The notes: generated by a model not told the origin, from the letters alone. A DNA stretch of 64,000 bases from Clostridiales bacterium UBA1316 (GCA_002307055.1 DBTM01000078.1:108549-172548), one strand, 5' to 3'. Positions 8,387 to 16,886 are shown, counted from the stretch's first letter. Translations and numbers: made by a program.

Positions 8387-9739
8387 CTATAGGCTGAATT
8401 CCTTTTTTGCCGCGGCGAGCGCCTCGTCAACGAGCGTGAGGACCTTGGCAAAGTCCTCGTAGGAGGTGGTAGCGGCGGGCTCAAAGCGGATGGTCTTGGC
8501 GTTGATGAGCGTGCCGGCGGTCATGATGCGCCGGGCAAACAGCTCCTTGGCGAAGCAATATCCGATTTCCGAGGTCGGGAATTCAACACCGATCATCAGC
8601 CCAGCGCCGCGGACGTCCACTAATACCTCCGGGTATTTCTTTTTAAGGTCATTCAAGCCGCGGATGAAGTATTCGCCTTTTTCTTTTGCCTGCTTGGGAA
8701 TATCGTGCTTGAGCATATAGGATATCGTCGCCAGAGCGGCGGAGCAGGCCAGCGGATTGCCGCCGAAGGTGGGCGAACCGAGGAGCCATGGATTGTCGAC
8801 AAGCGGCTGGACCCAAAGCTGGGGACGGCAGATAATGCCGGTGATCGGCATGATGCCGCCGCCGAAGGCTTTGCCGTAGGTCATGATGTCGGGAACGACA
8901 TCCTCCGCCTCGCAGCGCCACATGGTGCCGGTCCGGCCCATACCGGTCTGAATCTCGTCAAAAATCAGCAGGACACCGAACTCATCGCATATTTTACGGA
9001 CTTCCTTTAAATAACCCGGGGGAGGAATGATAATTCCCGCTTCGCCCTGAATCGGCTCGAGGATGACGGCGGCAATTGTTTCGCCGACAGCCAACAGGTT
9101 TTTAATCGCCTTGCGGACATCATCGGCAACACCGTATTGGACGTGCTGAACCTGCTGAATCATTGGCAGGTATGGAACGCGGTAGGTATTTTTGCCGCCC
9201 ATGGAGACAGCGCCCATGGACTTGCCGTGGAAGCCGCCGACTGTGGAAATAAACCATCTGCCGCCGGAGGCGATCCGCGCGAGCTTAATTGCCATTTCAA
9301 CGGCTTCGGCGCCGCCGTTCGTGAAAAAGCAGTATTGCAGGTCACCCGGTGTGATTTCAGCCATGACCTTTGCGAGGTATCCGCGCAGGGGATCGACGAG
9401 TTCCTGACTATGGAGAGCCTGATGATCCAGCTGCGCTTTGACATAACGGAGGATTTCCGGGTTCCTGTGGCCGCACATGAAGATGCCGAAGCCACCCAAA
9501 AAGTCGATGAATTCCTCACCGTTGACGTCGGAAAAACCACTGCCGTGATCCATCCACTCCACAAATGCCGCGTTGGTCGAGACCGATTTCCTGTACTTCA
9601 GCCAGCCGGGATTGACGTAATTATTATAATTATCGATGGACTCCGACGTCATCCGCTTGGCTTCCTCGGGGCTGAGCTTATCCTTTTCGATATAGCCCAA
9701 TACCTCATCAAGTTCCTTTACTGCTGCTTCTTTGCACAT
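8387..9739 (-). CDS. patA: Putrescine aminotransferase
   Basis: 450 residues with AGGGGTG ahead of the start. It converts putrescine and 2-oxoglutarate to 4-aminobutanal and glutamate. The protein matches E. coli PatA/YgjG from memory across long stretches: YVNPGWLKYRKSV, EFIDFLGGFGIFMCGHRNPE, LHSQELVDPLRGYLAK, GGFHGKSMGAVS, AAVILEPIQGEAGIIIPPPG, FDEIQTGMGRTGTMW, YGKAFGGGIMPI (PLP lysine about 290) and FGGNPLACSAALATI. It is the last gene of the potABCD-aldehyde dehydrogenase-patA run. A long inverted repeat lies between it and the dehydrogenase gene. Cadaverine may also be used. Confidence 0.92.
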   Translation of the reverse strand: MCKEAAVKELDEVLGYIEKDKLSPEEAKRMTSESIDNYNNYVNPGWLKYRKSVSTNAAFVEWMDHGSGFSDVNGEEFIDFLGGFGIFMCGHRNPEILRYVKAQLDHQALHSQELVDPLRGYLAKVMAEITPGDLQYCFFTNGGAEAVEMAIKLARIASGGRWFISTVGGFHGKSMGAVSMGGKNTYRVPYLPMIQQVQHVQYGVADDVRKAIKNLLAVGETIAAVILEPIQGEAGIIIPPPGYLKEVRKICDEFGVLLIFDEIQTGMGRTGTMWRCEAEDVVPDIMTYGKAFGGGIMPITGIICRPQLWVQPLVDNPWLLGSPTFGGNPLACSAALATISYMLKHDIPKQAKEKGEYFIRGLNDLKKKYPEVLVDVRGAGLMIGVEFPTSEIGYCFAKELFARRIMTAGTLINAKTIRFEPAATTSYEDFAKVLTLVDEALAAAKKEFSL

Positions 9740-9786
9740 TGTAACACCCCTAAATATAATTTTAACTGATTGGTATATGCTCTCGT

Positions 9787-9861
9787 GTAGGGGCGATTCA
9801 CGAATCGCCCTTTACATGCTTGTGTACTTGCCGGGGCGGGCGATTCGTGAATCGCCCCTAC
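9787..9861. repeat. Perfect 24-bp inverted repeat, REP/MITE-like
   Basis: Left arm 9787-9810 and right arm 9838-9861 are exact reverse complements. Each arm contains its own palindrome (GGCGATTCACGAATCGCC). Such GTAGGGGCGA-type repeats are dispersed in many bacterial genomes (recollection). The right arm supplies the stop codon (complement of 9858-9860) of the aldehyde dehydrogenase gene, so it may have inserted at that gene's 3' end. On RNA it would form a very stable hairpin between two genes of the operon. Confidence 0.85.
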
Positions 9862-11330
9862 TTGTCAAACCAGCCGGTTTCGCCGGGCTGCAGGTTGATG
9901 TTGATTTGCTTGACCTCTGTATATTCCTCGTAGCCGAAGGTGCCGAGGTCTCGGCCGATGCCGCTTTGCTTATAGCCGCCCCACGGCGCTTCGCAGTAGG
10001 TTGGATGATAGGCGTTGATCCAGGTGATTCCCGCGCGCAGCTTTTTAATCACCCGCATTGCTTTGGCGCCGTCGCTGGTGAATACGCCGCCGGCTAGGCC
10101 GAAGGGCGTGCCGTTGGCGAGTTCAAGCGCCTGCTTTTCCCCATGGAATTTCTGCACGGCAAGTACCGGCCCGAAAATTTCTTCCTGGACGATGCGCATG
10201 TCCGGTGTCGCGTCGGCGAATATTGTCGGCTCCACGTAAAAGCCCTTGCCGAGCGCTCCGGCGGTGATTCTATTGCCGCCGCACAGGAGCCGCGCGCCTT
10301 CTTTTTTGCCGATTTCTATGTATTCGAGAACCTTATGCATGTGCTCCCCGCTGACGAGGGGTCCCATTTCAGTGGTCTCATCAAGCCCGTTCCCAACCCG
10401 GATTTTCTTTGCCCGCTCGGTGAGGACAGTGAGGAATTTGTCGTAAATAGTATCCTCAAGAATCAGGCGCGAACCGGCTGAGCATACCTCGCCCTGATTG
10501 GCGAAGATGCCGAACAGCGCGTAATCAATGGCGATATCGAAGTCGGCGTCGGCAAAAACAATATTCGGTGATTTACCGCCGAGTTCCAGCGAGATGCCCT
10601 TGATGTTGCCGGCTGCCGCGCGCATAATGCTGCGTCCGGTCTCGGTCCCGCCGGTGAACGCCACCTTGTCGACGTCCATGTTTGAGGCAATCTCATTGCC
10701 GACGACAGCCCCCGGGCCCATGACGAGATTGGCGACGCCCTTTGGGAAGCCAGCTTCCTCGAGAATTTCAAAAAATTTAATTGCGTTCATCGGTGTCATC
10801 TCCGACGGCTTGAAGACGATGGTATTGCCAGCGGCCAGAGCGGGGGCAATTTTCCACATGGACATGAGCAGCGGATAATTCCACGGCACGATGAGACCGC
10901 AGACGCCGATGGCCTCGCGGACAACCATAGCCTGCATCGGATCCGCGACATCGTAGGTCTGACCGTGCGGCTTCGTTGCGATTCCGGCATAATATCGGAG
11001 GCAGGTGACGGCGTCGCTGACATCATATATAGACTCCCGGAGCGGTTTGCCGTTGTCCTTCGTTTCAAGAAGGGCAAATGCATCTGCGCGACTCTCAAGC
11101 AAATCCGCTGCTTTCAGGAGCAGCCGTGCCCGCTCGACCGGCTTGACATCCATCCAGCCGTCCTCATAGAAAGCGCGTTTGGCAGCGGCAACGGCTTTTT
11201 TGACATCCTCCGGCCCGCCTCTGGTCACGACGCCGATAACGCTGCCGTCGGCAGGATTTATGACCTCATGTGTTGCTCCGGAGACGGACAGGGTCCACTG
11301 CCCGTCGATATACATTTTTCCGATTTCCAT
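9858..11330 (-). CDS. NAD(P)-dependent aldehyde dehydrogenase, probable 4-aminobutanal dehydrogenase
   Basis: 490 residues with GGAGG upstream. Complete ALDH fold: VPWNYPLLMSMWKIAPALAA (Asn of the oxyanion hole), VFKPSEMTP, AFTGGTETGR, LELGGKSPNIVF (catalytic Glu), NQGEVCSAGSRL (catalytic Cys about 283), QEEIFGPVL, and C-terminal EAPWGGYKQSGIGRDLG as in betaine-aldehyde and aminobutyraldehyde dehydrogenases. Between potD and patA, the fitting reaction is 4-aminobutanal to GABA (inference). Betaine aldehyde is the main alternative. The stop codon lies in the arm of an inverted repeat, so the last residues may not be ancestral. Confidence 0.88.
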   Translation of the reverse strand: MEIGKMYIDGQWTLSVSGATHEVINPADGSVIGVVTRGGPEDVKKAVAAAKRAFYEDGWMDVKPVERARLLLKAADLLESRADAFALLETKDNGKPLRESIYDVSDAVTCLRYYAGIATKPHGQTYDVADPMQAMVVREAIGVCGLIVPWNYPLLMSMWKIAPALAAGNTIVFKPSEMTPMNAIKFFEILEEAGFPKGVANLVMGPGAVVGNEIASNMDVDKVAFTGGTETGRSIMRAAAGNIKGISLELGGKSPNIVFADADFDIAIDYALFGIFANQGEVCSAGSRLILEDTIYDKFLTVLTERAKKIRVGNGLDETTEMGPLVSGEHMHKVLEYIEIGKKEGARLLCGGNRITAGALGKGFYVEPTIFADATPDMRIVQEEIFGPVLAVQKFHGEKQALELANGTPFGLAGGVFTSDGAKAMRVIKKLRAGITWINAYHPTYCEAPWGGYKQSGIGRDLGTFGYEEYTEVKQININLQPGETGWFDK

Positions 11331-11357
11331 ACAGTGACCTCCTATAATTTATTTCAG

Positions 11358-11381
11358 AGCGTGAAAATTCATTTTCACGCT
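11358..11381. repeat. Intra-operon hairpin between potD and the aldehyde dehydrogenase gene
   Basis: AGCGTGAAAAT (11358-11368) and ATTTTCACGCT (11371-11381) form a perfect 11-bp stem with a 2-base loop. There is no T-run on the minus strand. It may set RNA stability or partial termination between the transporter and enzyme genes. Confidence 0.6.
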
Positions 11382-11382
11382 G

Positions 11383-12438
11383 TCAGCTGGTGAACTTCGC
11401 CCACATGTCGTTATAGATATCAATCGACTTGTCGACATTCATGATATACTGCCCTTTTCCGAAGATATCGGACGGGATGTTGGCCGCAGGGTCATTTTTG
11501 TATTCGTCGCCGAGCAGCTTGACAGCCTCTGTATTGGGGTTGAGGTACGGATATACTTTCGAAATCTCGGCGCTGGCCTTCGCGTCCAGAATGTAGTTCA
11601 TGAATTTCTCCGCGGCATCCAGGTTTTTAGAGCCTTTGGCAATACACAGATTGTCAAGGAACAGCGTGTTGCCTTCCTTGGGGTTGATGATTTGAACGTC
11701 GGGGTTGTCTTTTATGGCGAGCGAGGCTTCGGCGTTCCACATCAGGCCGATGGAGGCTTCGCCGTTGATCATGGCTGTTTTCGGAGAGTCGCTGTCGAGT
11801 ATTTTGATGTTATTTTTCAATTCCATGAGCTTGTCGCTGATTTTAGCGAGAATGGCAGGATCGGTCTCGTTCGGAGAATATCCCATGCTCATGGCGACGA
11901 TGCCGATGATAATCCTGAAATCGTCAAGCGCCACGATGCTCTTGGCGTATTTGGCATCAAAAAGCTGAGTATAGGAGGTGATATCGTCGGTGATGACCTT
12001 TTTGTTGACGACGAGCGCGCAGACACCGCCGCGGTACGGGACGGAATAGGAATTGTCGGGGTCAAAGCTCTGCTTTAAGTAAGCGGGGTCGATGTTCTTA
12101 ATATTGGGGATTTTGGACATATCCACTTTTTCAAGCAAGCCCTGTGAGATCATATTCTGTACCATGTAGTCGCTTGGCACGACGATGTCATAGGTACCGG
12201 GATTGCTGCTTTTAACCTTGGACAGCATTTCCTCATTATTGGAGTACATGGTGACGTTGACTTTGATGCCGGTCTCCTTTGTAAACTCGTCAATGACCGC
12301 CTGGGGCAGATACTCCGTCCAGATAAACAGGTTGAGTTCGCCCCCGCCGGCAGAGGTCTTGCTGGCCGAACAGCCCGGCAGTATAAGGATTGAAAACAAT
12401 AATGTGACGGCGAGCAGCATGCTGATGATTTTTTTCAT
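11383..12438 (-). CDS. potD: Spermidine/putrescine-binding lipoprotein
   Basis: 351 residues; GGAGA ahead of the ATG. Lipoprotein signal peptide with lipobox LPGC (Cys about 26), then the periplasmic-binding-like fold of PotD/PotF: NLFIWTEYLPQAVIDEFTKE, VTMYSNNEEMLSKV, YDIVVPSDYMVQNMISQGLL, NIDPAYLKQSFDPDNSYSVP, SIGLMWNAEASLAI and AKGSKNLDAAEKFMNYILDA. Anchored outside the membrane, it delivers polyamine to PotB/PotC. Encoded after potA, potB and potC. Whether putrescine or spermidine is preferred cannot be read from the sequence; the downstream enzymes point to putrescine. Confidence 0.93.
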   Translation of the reverse strand: MKKIISMLLAVTLLFSILILPGCSASKTSAGGGELNLFIWTEYLPQAVIDEFTKETGIKVNVTMYSNNEEMLSKVKSSNPGTYDIVVPSDYMVQNMISQGLLEKVDMSKIPNIKNIDPAYLKQSFDPDNSYSVPYRGGVCALVVNKKVITDDITSYTQLFDAKYAKSIVALDDFRIIIGIVAMSMGYSPNETDPAILAKISDKLMELKNNIKILDSDSPKTAMINGEASIGLMWNAEASLAIKDNPDVQIINPKEGNTLFLDNLCIAKGSKNLDAAEKFMNYILDAKASAEISKVYPYLNPNTEAVKLLGDEYKNDPAANIPSDIFGKGQYIMNVDKSIDIYNDMWAKFTS

Positions 12439-12468
12439 ATTAATTCTCCTTCGTAATAGATTATTTAG

Positions 12469-13275
12469 TTATTCACTTTTATTCTTTTTTTTGAAGCTGC
12501 CGATTTGTGTGATAACAACCAGAACGGCGGTAGCCAGCAGAATCAGAGCGGTGAGCGCGTTGACATCCGGTGTTATGCCCGAACGAATGAGCTGCATGAC
12601 CTTAATCGGGAATGTTGTTGTTGCGGGGCCTGCCGTGAAGGAGCTGATGATAACGTCGTCTATCGAGAGCGTGAAGGCGAGAAGCGCGCCTGAGATAACA
12701 CCCGGGAATATAACAGGCAGCGTGACACGGATAAAGGTTTTGATTCTGTTGGCGCCGAGATCCATGGACGCTTCCTCAATAGAGCGGTCGAAACCGAATA
12801 ATCTGGCCCTGACTGTGAAAACGACAAAGGGGACGGAAAATGTAATATGGGCCATAATCAGTGAGAGCAGCCCCATCGGGACGTGCGCCAATGAAAAAAG
12901 CGATAATAACGAAATACCGAGAATAATTTCCGGGATGACAACCGGGATATATAAAAGCGCGTCGATGATGCCTTTGCCCTTAAATTTATAGCGCCACATA
13001 CCCACCGCCGCGAGTGTTCCGATGATGGTTGAAACGACGGTACTGGTGACGGCGATGATAATCGTATTGCCGAACGAACTCAGGAGTGCGGCGTCCTGGG
13101 CGAGCTTCCCGAACCATTGCAGGCTGAAGCCCGTGAACTTAATATTATTCGTGTTGCTGTTGAAGGCAAATATGACGACAACCGCAATCGGGAGATAGAG
13201 GAATATATAGATGAGCCAGGCGTAAGCCGATGAACCCAAGCGCATGGCGCGGAACTTCGCTGCTTTTACTTTCAT
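12469..13275 (-). CDS. potC: Polyamine ABC transporter permease PotC
   Basis: 268 residues, GGAGGA upstream. About six hydrophobic segments, beginning SSAYAWLIYIFLYLPIAVVVIFAFNS. The EAA loop that docks with the ATPase is visible as EEASMDLGANRIKTFIRVTLP. It pairs with PotB to form the membrane channel of the polyamine importer. It lies 19 bases after potB and 30 bases before potD. Confidence 0.93.
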   Translation of the reverse strand: MKVKAAKFRAMRLGSSAYAWLIYIFLYLPIAVVVIFAFNSNTNNIKFTGFSLQWFGKLAQDAALLSSFGNTIIIAVTSTVVSTIIGTLAAVGMWRYKFKGKGIIDALLYIPVVIPEIILGISLLSLFSLAHVPMGLLSLIMAHITFSVPFVVFTVRARLFGFDRSIEEASMDLGANRIKTFIRVTLPVIFPGVISGALLAFTLSIDDVIISSFTAGPATTTFPIKVMQLIRSGITPDVNALTALILLATAVLVVITQIGSFKKKNKSE

Positions 13276-13294
13276 GCCGATAATCCTCCTCTCT

Positions 13295-14155
13295 TTATAC
13301 GAGATCTTCCATCTTACCGCCGGATACTCTGTATATGCCGATGATAATCAGTGTCAGCAGTATGAGGCCTATGGAGAGCGCTGAGCCGAGCGGCCAGTTG
13401 TTCCCGGCGTTAAACTGCGTTTTAATCAGGTTGCCGATGAGCTGCTGATTGCCGCCGCCCATAATGTCCGACACAAAGAAATAGCCGAGTGTTGGGATGA
13501 ATACCATGATAGAGCCGGCAAATATCCCCGACGAGGTGAGCGGTAAAGTGATTTTTGTAAAGGTCTTGAGCCTCTTGGCGCCGAGATCGCTGGAGGCTTC
13601 GAGGAGGGACCAATCCAGCTTTTCGATAGCTGCGTAAAGCGGAAGCACCATAAACGGGAAGAGAACATAAACCATACCCAGAAGTACGGCGCCGCGCGTG
13701 TACATAAGCTCCAGCGGTTCCTTCAAAAAGCCAATTGTCTGAAGAACAACATTGAAGAAGCCAGTTTTACCCAGGAGCGTCCGCCAGCCGTACAGCCGGA
13801 TAAGCGAATTGGTCCAGAACGGAATCATCAGGAAAATCATCATAAACACTTTTTTGGAACCCTTTGCGCGCGCCATTTTATAGGCAAAGGGATAGCCCAG
13901 CAGAATACACAGAGCCGTTGTAAAAAATGCGATAATGAAGGAGTTCATATAAATTTTCATATAGGTAGGGTCAAGGAGCTTTGTATAATTCTGAACATTA
14001 AACTTATAGACAACGCTGTAGCCGTCGGTTGACATGAAGCTTAAGAACAAGACATACAGGAGCGGCAGACCGATCAGCAGAATCATCCAGAGGGTGACCG
14101 GCGATACGGTGACGGCAGCGGGAATGATCTGGCCCCTTAAGTTCAATTTCTTCAT
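13295..14155 (-). CDS. potB: Polyamine ABC transporter permease PotB
   Basis: 286 residues from the ATG at 14155, which has GGGGTGAG upstream. A GTG at 14164 would overlap the potA stop by 4 bases and is also possible. Six predicted membrane segments (first: LWMILLIGLPLLYVLFLSFM) and the EAA loop EASSDLGAKRLKTFTKITLP. It forms the heteromeric permease with PotC. Confidence 0.92.
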   Translation of the reverse strand: MKKLNLRGQIIPAAVTVSPVTLWMILLIGLPLLYVLFLSFMSTDGYSVVYKFNVQNYTKLLDPTYMKIYMNSFIIAFFTTALCILLGYPFAYKMARAKGSKKVFMMIFLMIPFWTNSLIRLYGWRTLLGKTGFFNVVLQTIGFLKEPLELMYTRGAVLLGMVYVLFPFMVLPLYAAIEKLDWSLLEASSDLGAKRLKTFTKITLPLTSSGIFAGSIMVFIPTLGYFFVSDIMGGGNQQLIGNLIKTQFNAGNNWPLGSALSIGLILLTLIIIGIYRVSGGKMEDLV

Positions 14156-14160
14156 ATGTC

Positions 14161-15276
14161 TCACCCCATCTTCATATCGTCAATAGCCGTGAAGATCGCC
14201 TGAGCAGCGGAACGAATAATAACGGCGTCGCCTGGTTCCCAATAGATAAAAGTGCCGCTGCCGGTCGGAGGAAGATGCTGGCCGGTGATTTTGCTGACCC
14301 TTACCTCAAAGCCATTCGGCAGTGTCACGATGCATTTGACAATGGAGCCGATGTAAATCTGCTCCTTGACGATGCCGTGGAGGGAGAAACCGTTAACCGG
14401 TGTTTCCGACAGCTGTGTTTTTTCGGGCCTCACGGAAACATATACCGCGTCGTCGGACGATACCTTGTCACTGACACCGAGCACATCACCGGTTTCAGTC
14501 GACAGACTCAGCGTGCTGCCTTTTTTATCCGAGACGGTTGCTTCAAGCACGTTTGACTCCCCAATGAAATCGGCAACGAATTTCGTAATTGGCTTTTCGT
14601 ATATATTCATCGGAGTATCGAGCTGCTCTATATAACCCTGATACATCACGGCGATTCTGTCGCTCATCGTGAGAGCTTCCTCCTGGTCGTGGGTGACATA
14701 AATAAAGGTGATGCCAAGCTTTTTCTGCAGCCTTTTCAGCTCGATCTGCATCTGCTTGCGCAGCTTGAGATCCAGTGCGCCGAGCGGTTCATCCAGCAGG
14801 AGTACCTTTGGATTATTGATAAGAGCTCTGGCGATGGCCACGCGCTGCTTCTGCCCGCCAGAGAGCTGACTCGGATAACGTTTTTCATAGCCCGTCAGCT
14901 GAACGAGCGACAGCATCTCCGCGACCCGTTCGTTTATGGCGGCTTTCTTGACTTTTTTAACCTTCAGGCCGTAGGCGATGTTGTCAAATATCGTCATATG
15001 AGGAAAGAGCGCATAGCTTTGGAAGACGGTGTTGACGTCCCGTTCAAACGGTTCTTTTTCCTCGACCGGAATGCCTTCAATCAAAATCGAGCCGTTGGTC
15101 GGCGATTCGAAGCCGCCGATCATCCGGAGCGTCGTTGTCTTACCGCAGCCGGAAGGACCAAGCAAAGTGAGGAATTCACCCTCATATATAGTCATATTCA
15201 TATCATGGACAACGTGGGTGCTGCCGAAAATTTTGTTGACGTTTTTAACTTCAACAATTGCCTTGTTTCCTTCCAT
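14161..15276 (-). CDS. potA: Polyamine ABC transporter ATPase PotA
   Basis: 371 residues from the ATG at 15276, six bases after AGGGGGG. Walker A GPSGCGKTT, Q-loop TVFQSYALFPHMT, signature LSGGQKQRVAIARAL, Walker B LLLDEPLGALD and H-loop VTHDQEEAL are intact. The C terminus carries a TOBE-type regulatory domain (VYVSVRPEKTQLSE and after). It drives polyamine import. First gene of the potABCD-ALDH-patA operon. Confidence 0.94.
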   Translation of the reverse strand: MEGNKAIVEVKNVNKIFGSTHVVHDMNMTIYEGEFLTLLGPSGCGKTTTLRMIGGFESPTNGSILIEGIPVEEKEPFERDVNTVFQSYALFPHMTIFDNIAYGLKVKKVKKAAINERVAEMLSLVQLTGYEKRYPSQLSGGQKQRVAIARALINNPKVLLLDEPLGALDLKLRKQMQIELKRLQKKLGITFIYVTHDQEEALTMSDRIAVMYQGYIEQLDTPMNIYEKPITKFVADFIGESNVLEATVSDKKGSTLSLSTETGDVLGVSDKVSSDDAVYVSVRPEKTQLSETPVNGFSLHGIVKEQIYIGSIVKCIVTLPNGFEVRVSKITGQHLPPTGSGTFIYWEPGDAVIIRSAAQAIFTAIDDMKMG

Positions 15277-15306
15277 TATCAACCCCCCTAAGAGAACTAA
15301 AAAAAG

Positions 15307-15326
15307 ATTATACGCACATGCATATA
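15307..15326 (-). promoter_or_regulatory. -10 box and imperfect palindrome ahead of potA
   Basis: On the minus strand a TATAAT (complement of 15307-15312) lies about 30 bases ahead of potA. It overlaps an imperfect palindrome, TATACGCA-CA-TGCATATA (15309-15326). This shares the core GCACATGC with the operator at 3141-3178. No good -35 box was found. Common control by the XRE-cupin regulator is a hypothesis. Confidence 0.4.
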
Positions 15327-15368
15327 ACCTCTTTGTTATAGTAATATTCAGTTTTAATATCGTATAGC

Positions 15369-15722
15369 TTAAATGGCGCTGTCCCCGCGCTCTCCGGTTC
15401 GGATGCGCATGGCATCTTCAACGGGGATGATAAAGACTTTTCCGTCACCGACTTTCCCTGTTGCGATATGCTCCCGGGCGTCAAGCAGGATACTTTCAAT
15501 CAGTTCATCTTCAACGACGGCTTCAACCTTGATTTTGGGAAGCAGGTTGATTTTAATCTTATACCCTTTGATCTCTGCGATGGAATCTTCATCGGTGAAG
15601 CCGCGCTGTGTTCCGCAGCCCATTGCCGTCGATACGGTCATACCGCCGCAGCCGTGTTTGTCCAGAATTTCTTTTACCGTTTCCAGCTTCTCCGCTCTGA
15701 TAATAAATACGAGCTCTTTCAT
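15369..15722 (-). CDS. P-II family nitrogen regulatory protein
   Basis: 117 residues from the ATG at 15722 (GGAGGTG upstream; a longer reading frame lacks a site). P-II trimers sense ATP/ADP and 2-oxoglutarate and bind transporters and enzymes. Conserved parts: FIIRAEKLETVKEIL, GMTVSTAMGCGTQRG, LLPKIKVEAVVEDELIES, TGKVGDGKVFIIPVEDAMRI and RTGERGDSAI. The T-loop appears to lack the tyrosine uridylylated in enterobacterial GlnB/GlnK. It sits 92 bases before potA on the same strand. P-II genes usually sit beside ammonium transporters, so linkage to polyamine import suggests nitrogen-status control of that system (inference). Confidence 0.88.
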   Translation of the reverse strand: MKELVFIIRAEKLETVKEILDKHGCGGMTVSTAMGCGTQRGFTDEDSIAEIKGYKIKINLLPKIKVEAVVEDELIESILLDAREHIATGKVGDGKVFIIPVEDAMRIRTGERGDSAI

Positions 15723-15765
15723 TTTTTCACCTCCGATTAATAGAAATTTGCTGTATAACATGATA

Positions 15766-15794
15766 ATAGACTCTCAAGCTACTTGAGAGTCTAT
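15766..15794. repeat. 13-bp perfect inverted repeat upstream of the P-II gene
   Basis: ATAGACTCTCAAG (15766-15778) and its reverse complement (15782-15794) with a 3-base loop. On the plus strand it is followed by AGTTTTTTT, giving terminator form. On the minus strand it would be a 5' leader hairpin or operator for the P-II gene. No plus-strand gene upstream needs a terminator here. Confidence 0.55.
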
Positions 15795-15972
15795 AGTTTT
15801 TTTGAAATTCATTCACTTTCAGGGTTTTACACAAAATAGCTGCAGTTTATTTTCATCCGTTTTGTGCAAGTTGCGAGAGATACATCCTGCATATATCACA
15901 AATATCATCTCAATATCACTTTGAAAATGCAATATTGACGGAATGCGAATTCATTTTCTGAAATATACGCTG

Positions 15973-16776
15973 CTAAATTAATGCCTGTACCTCGAACAGG
16001 CATTCTTTCCAGTCGAAAAAAGTCAGAGCCACTTCGGAGGCGATGATTCTCTTGGGGCAGATGCCGTTTTCCTCAAGGTAAGCAAAATAAGGGGATAGGT
16101 CAATCTCGTTTGAAAAAATCTTTGTGATGAAGCAGGCGTATTCGCCCGCGGGCAGAAGCTCTGTCATATCATTTTTTGTGAACCTGTATTGATCCAGCTC
16201 GAGATATTCCGAATCGGTATGGATTTTGCCGTCCATGAATTTATCTTTGTCTAAATAATAGCCATAATGGCGCTTAATGGTCTTCAGGTCCTTAAATTCC
16301 TTTTCGGTCAGCTGCTGGAGCTTCAGGTGCAGGAGATCGTTGCTGAAACCATTCTCCCAGAAAGCGGGAATCACGGTTCTTTCGGGTATATATTTTTTAT
16401 ATAAAAGCGGACCGCTTTGCAGCTTAACCTTTTCGGCGAACTGCCGTTCCATCCAAGAAATATCGGCGACAACCCCGCGCAGACGCTTGAGCTCGGCTTT
16501 GGTATTCTCCCGCTGCAGCTCCAAAAATTCCAGAAATCTGTTATCGTCCTGGCTTTCGAGCACGCCTTTGAGGTCCTTGAGCGGCAGCTTCATATCCCGG
16601 CACATCTTAATGATCTCAATTTGCCAGAAATGCTCATAGCCGTAATAACGAAAGCCTGTATTCTCATCGACGAAGCTCGGCTTAATCAGCCCCAGTTGGT
16701 CGTAAAAACGAAGCGCTGAAACGGATACGCCCGTTATTTTTTGCATTTCTCCGATGGAGAACCGCTCATTGGGCAT
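15973..16776 (-). CDS. MerR-family regulator with effector-binding C terminus (BltR/BmrR type)
   Basis: 267 residues, GGAGGG upstream. N-terminal winged HTH FSIGEMQKITGVSVSALRFYDQLGLIKPS with the FRYYGYEHF wing, a coiled-coil dimer helix (about 75-115) and a C-terminal region of about 150 residues resembling GyrI-like ligand domains. Such proteins sense small hydrophobic or cationic molecules and activate promoters with odd spacing. No obvious efflux gene is adjacent, so the target is unknown. The promoter on the same strand is near consensus. Confidence 0.8.
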   Translation of the reverse strand: MPNERFSIGEMQKITGVSVSALRFYDQLGLIKPSFVDENTGFRYYGYEHFWQIEIIKMCRDMKLPLKDLKGVLESQDDNRFLEFLELQRENTKAELKRLRGVVADISWMERQFAEKVKLQSGPLLYKKYIPERTVIPAFWENGFSNDLLHLKLQQLTEKEFKDLKTIKRHYGYYLDKDKFMDGKIHTDSEYLELDQYRFTKNDMTELLPAGEYACFITKIFSNEIDLSPYFAYLEENGICPKRIIASEVALTFFDWKECLFEVQALI

Positions 16777-16857
16777 ATTGAACCCTCCATTTTTAATTCA
16801 TTCATTTAAAAAATCAAGGATGGCCTCGGAAAATAAAAGATGACACAGCGTATATCA

Positions 16858-16886
16858 ATGATATCACTCAGAGTAAGCACTGTCAA
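16858..16886 (-). promoter_or_regulatory. Promoter of the MerR gene
   Basis: Read on the minus strand: TTGACA (complement of 16881-16886), 17 bp, TATCAT (complement of 16858-16863). The spacer carries CTTACTCTGAGTG, a partly symmetric site that could bind the MerR protein. Confidence 0.6.

Noticed and set aside
9787..9861. CRISPR-like repeat
   Set aside because: Only two arms in inverted orientation with no array or spacers; it is a palindromic dispersed repeat.
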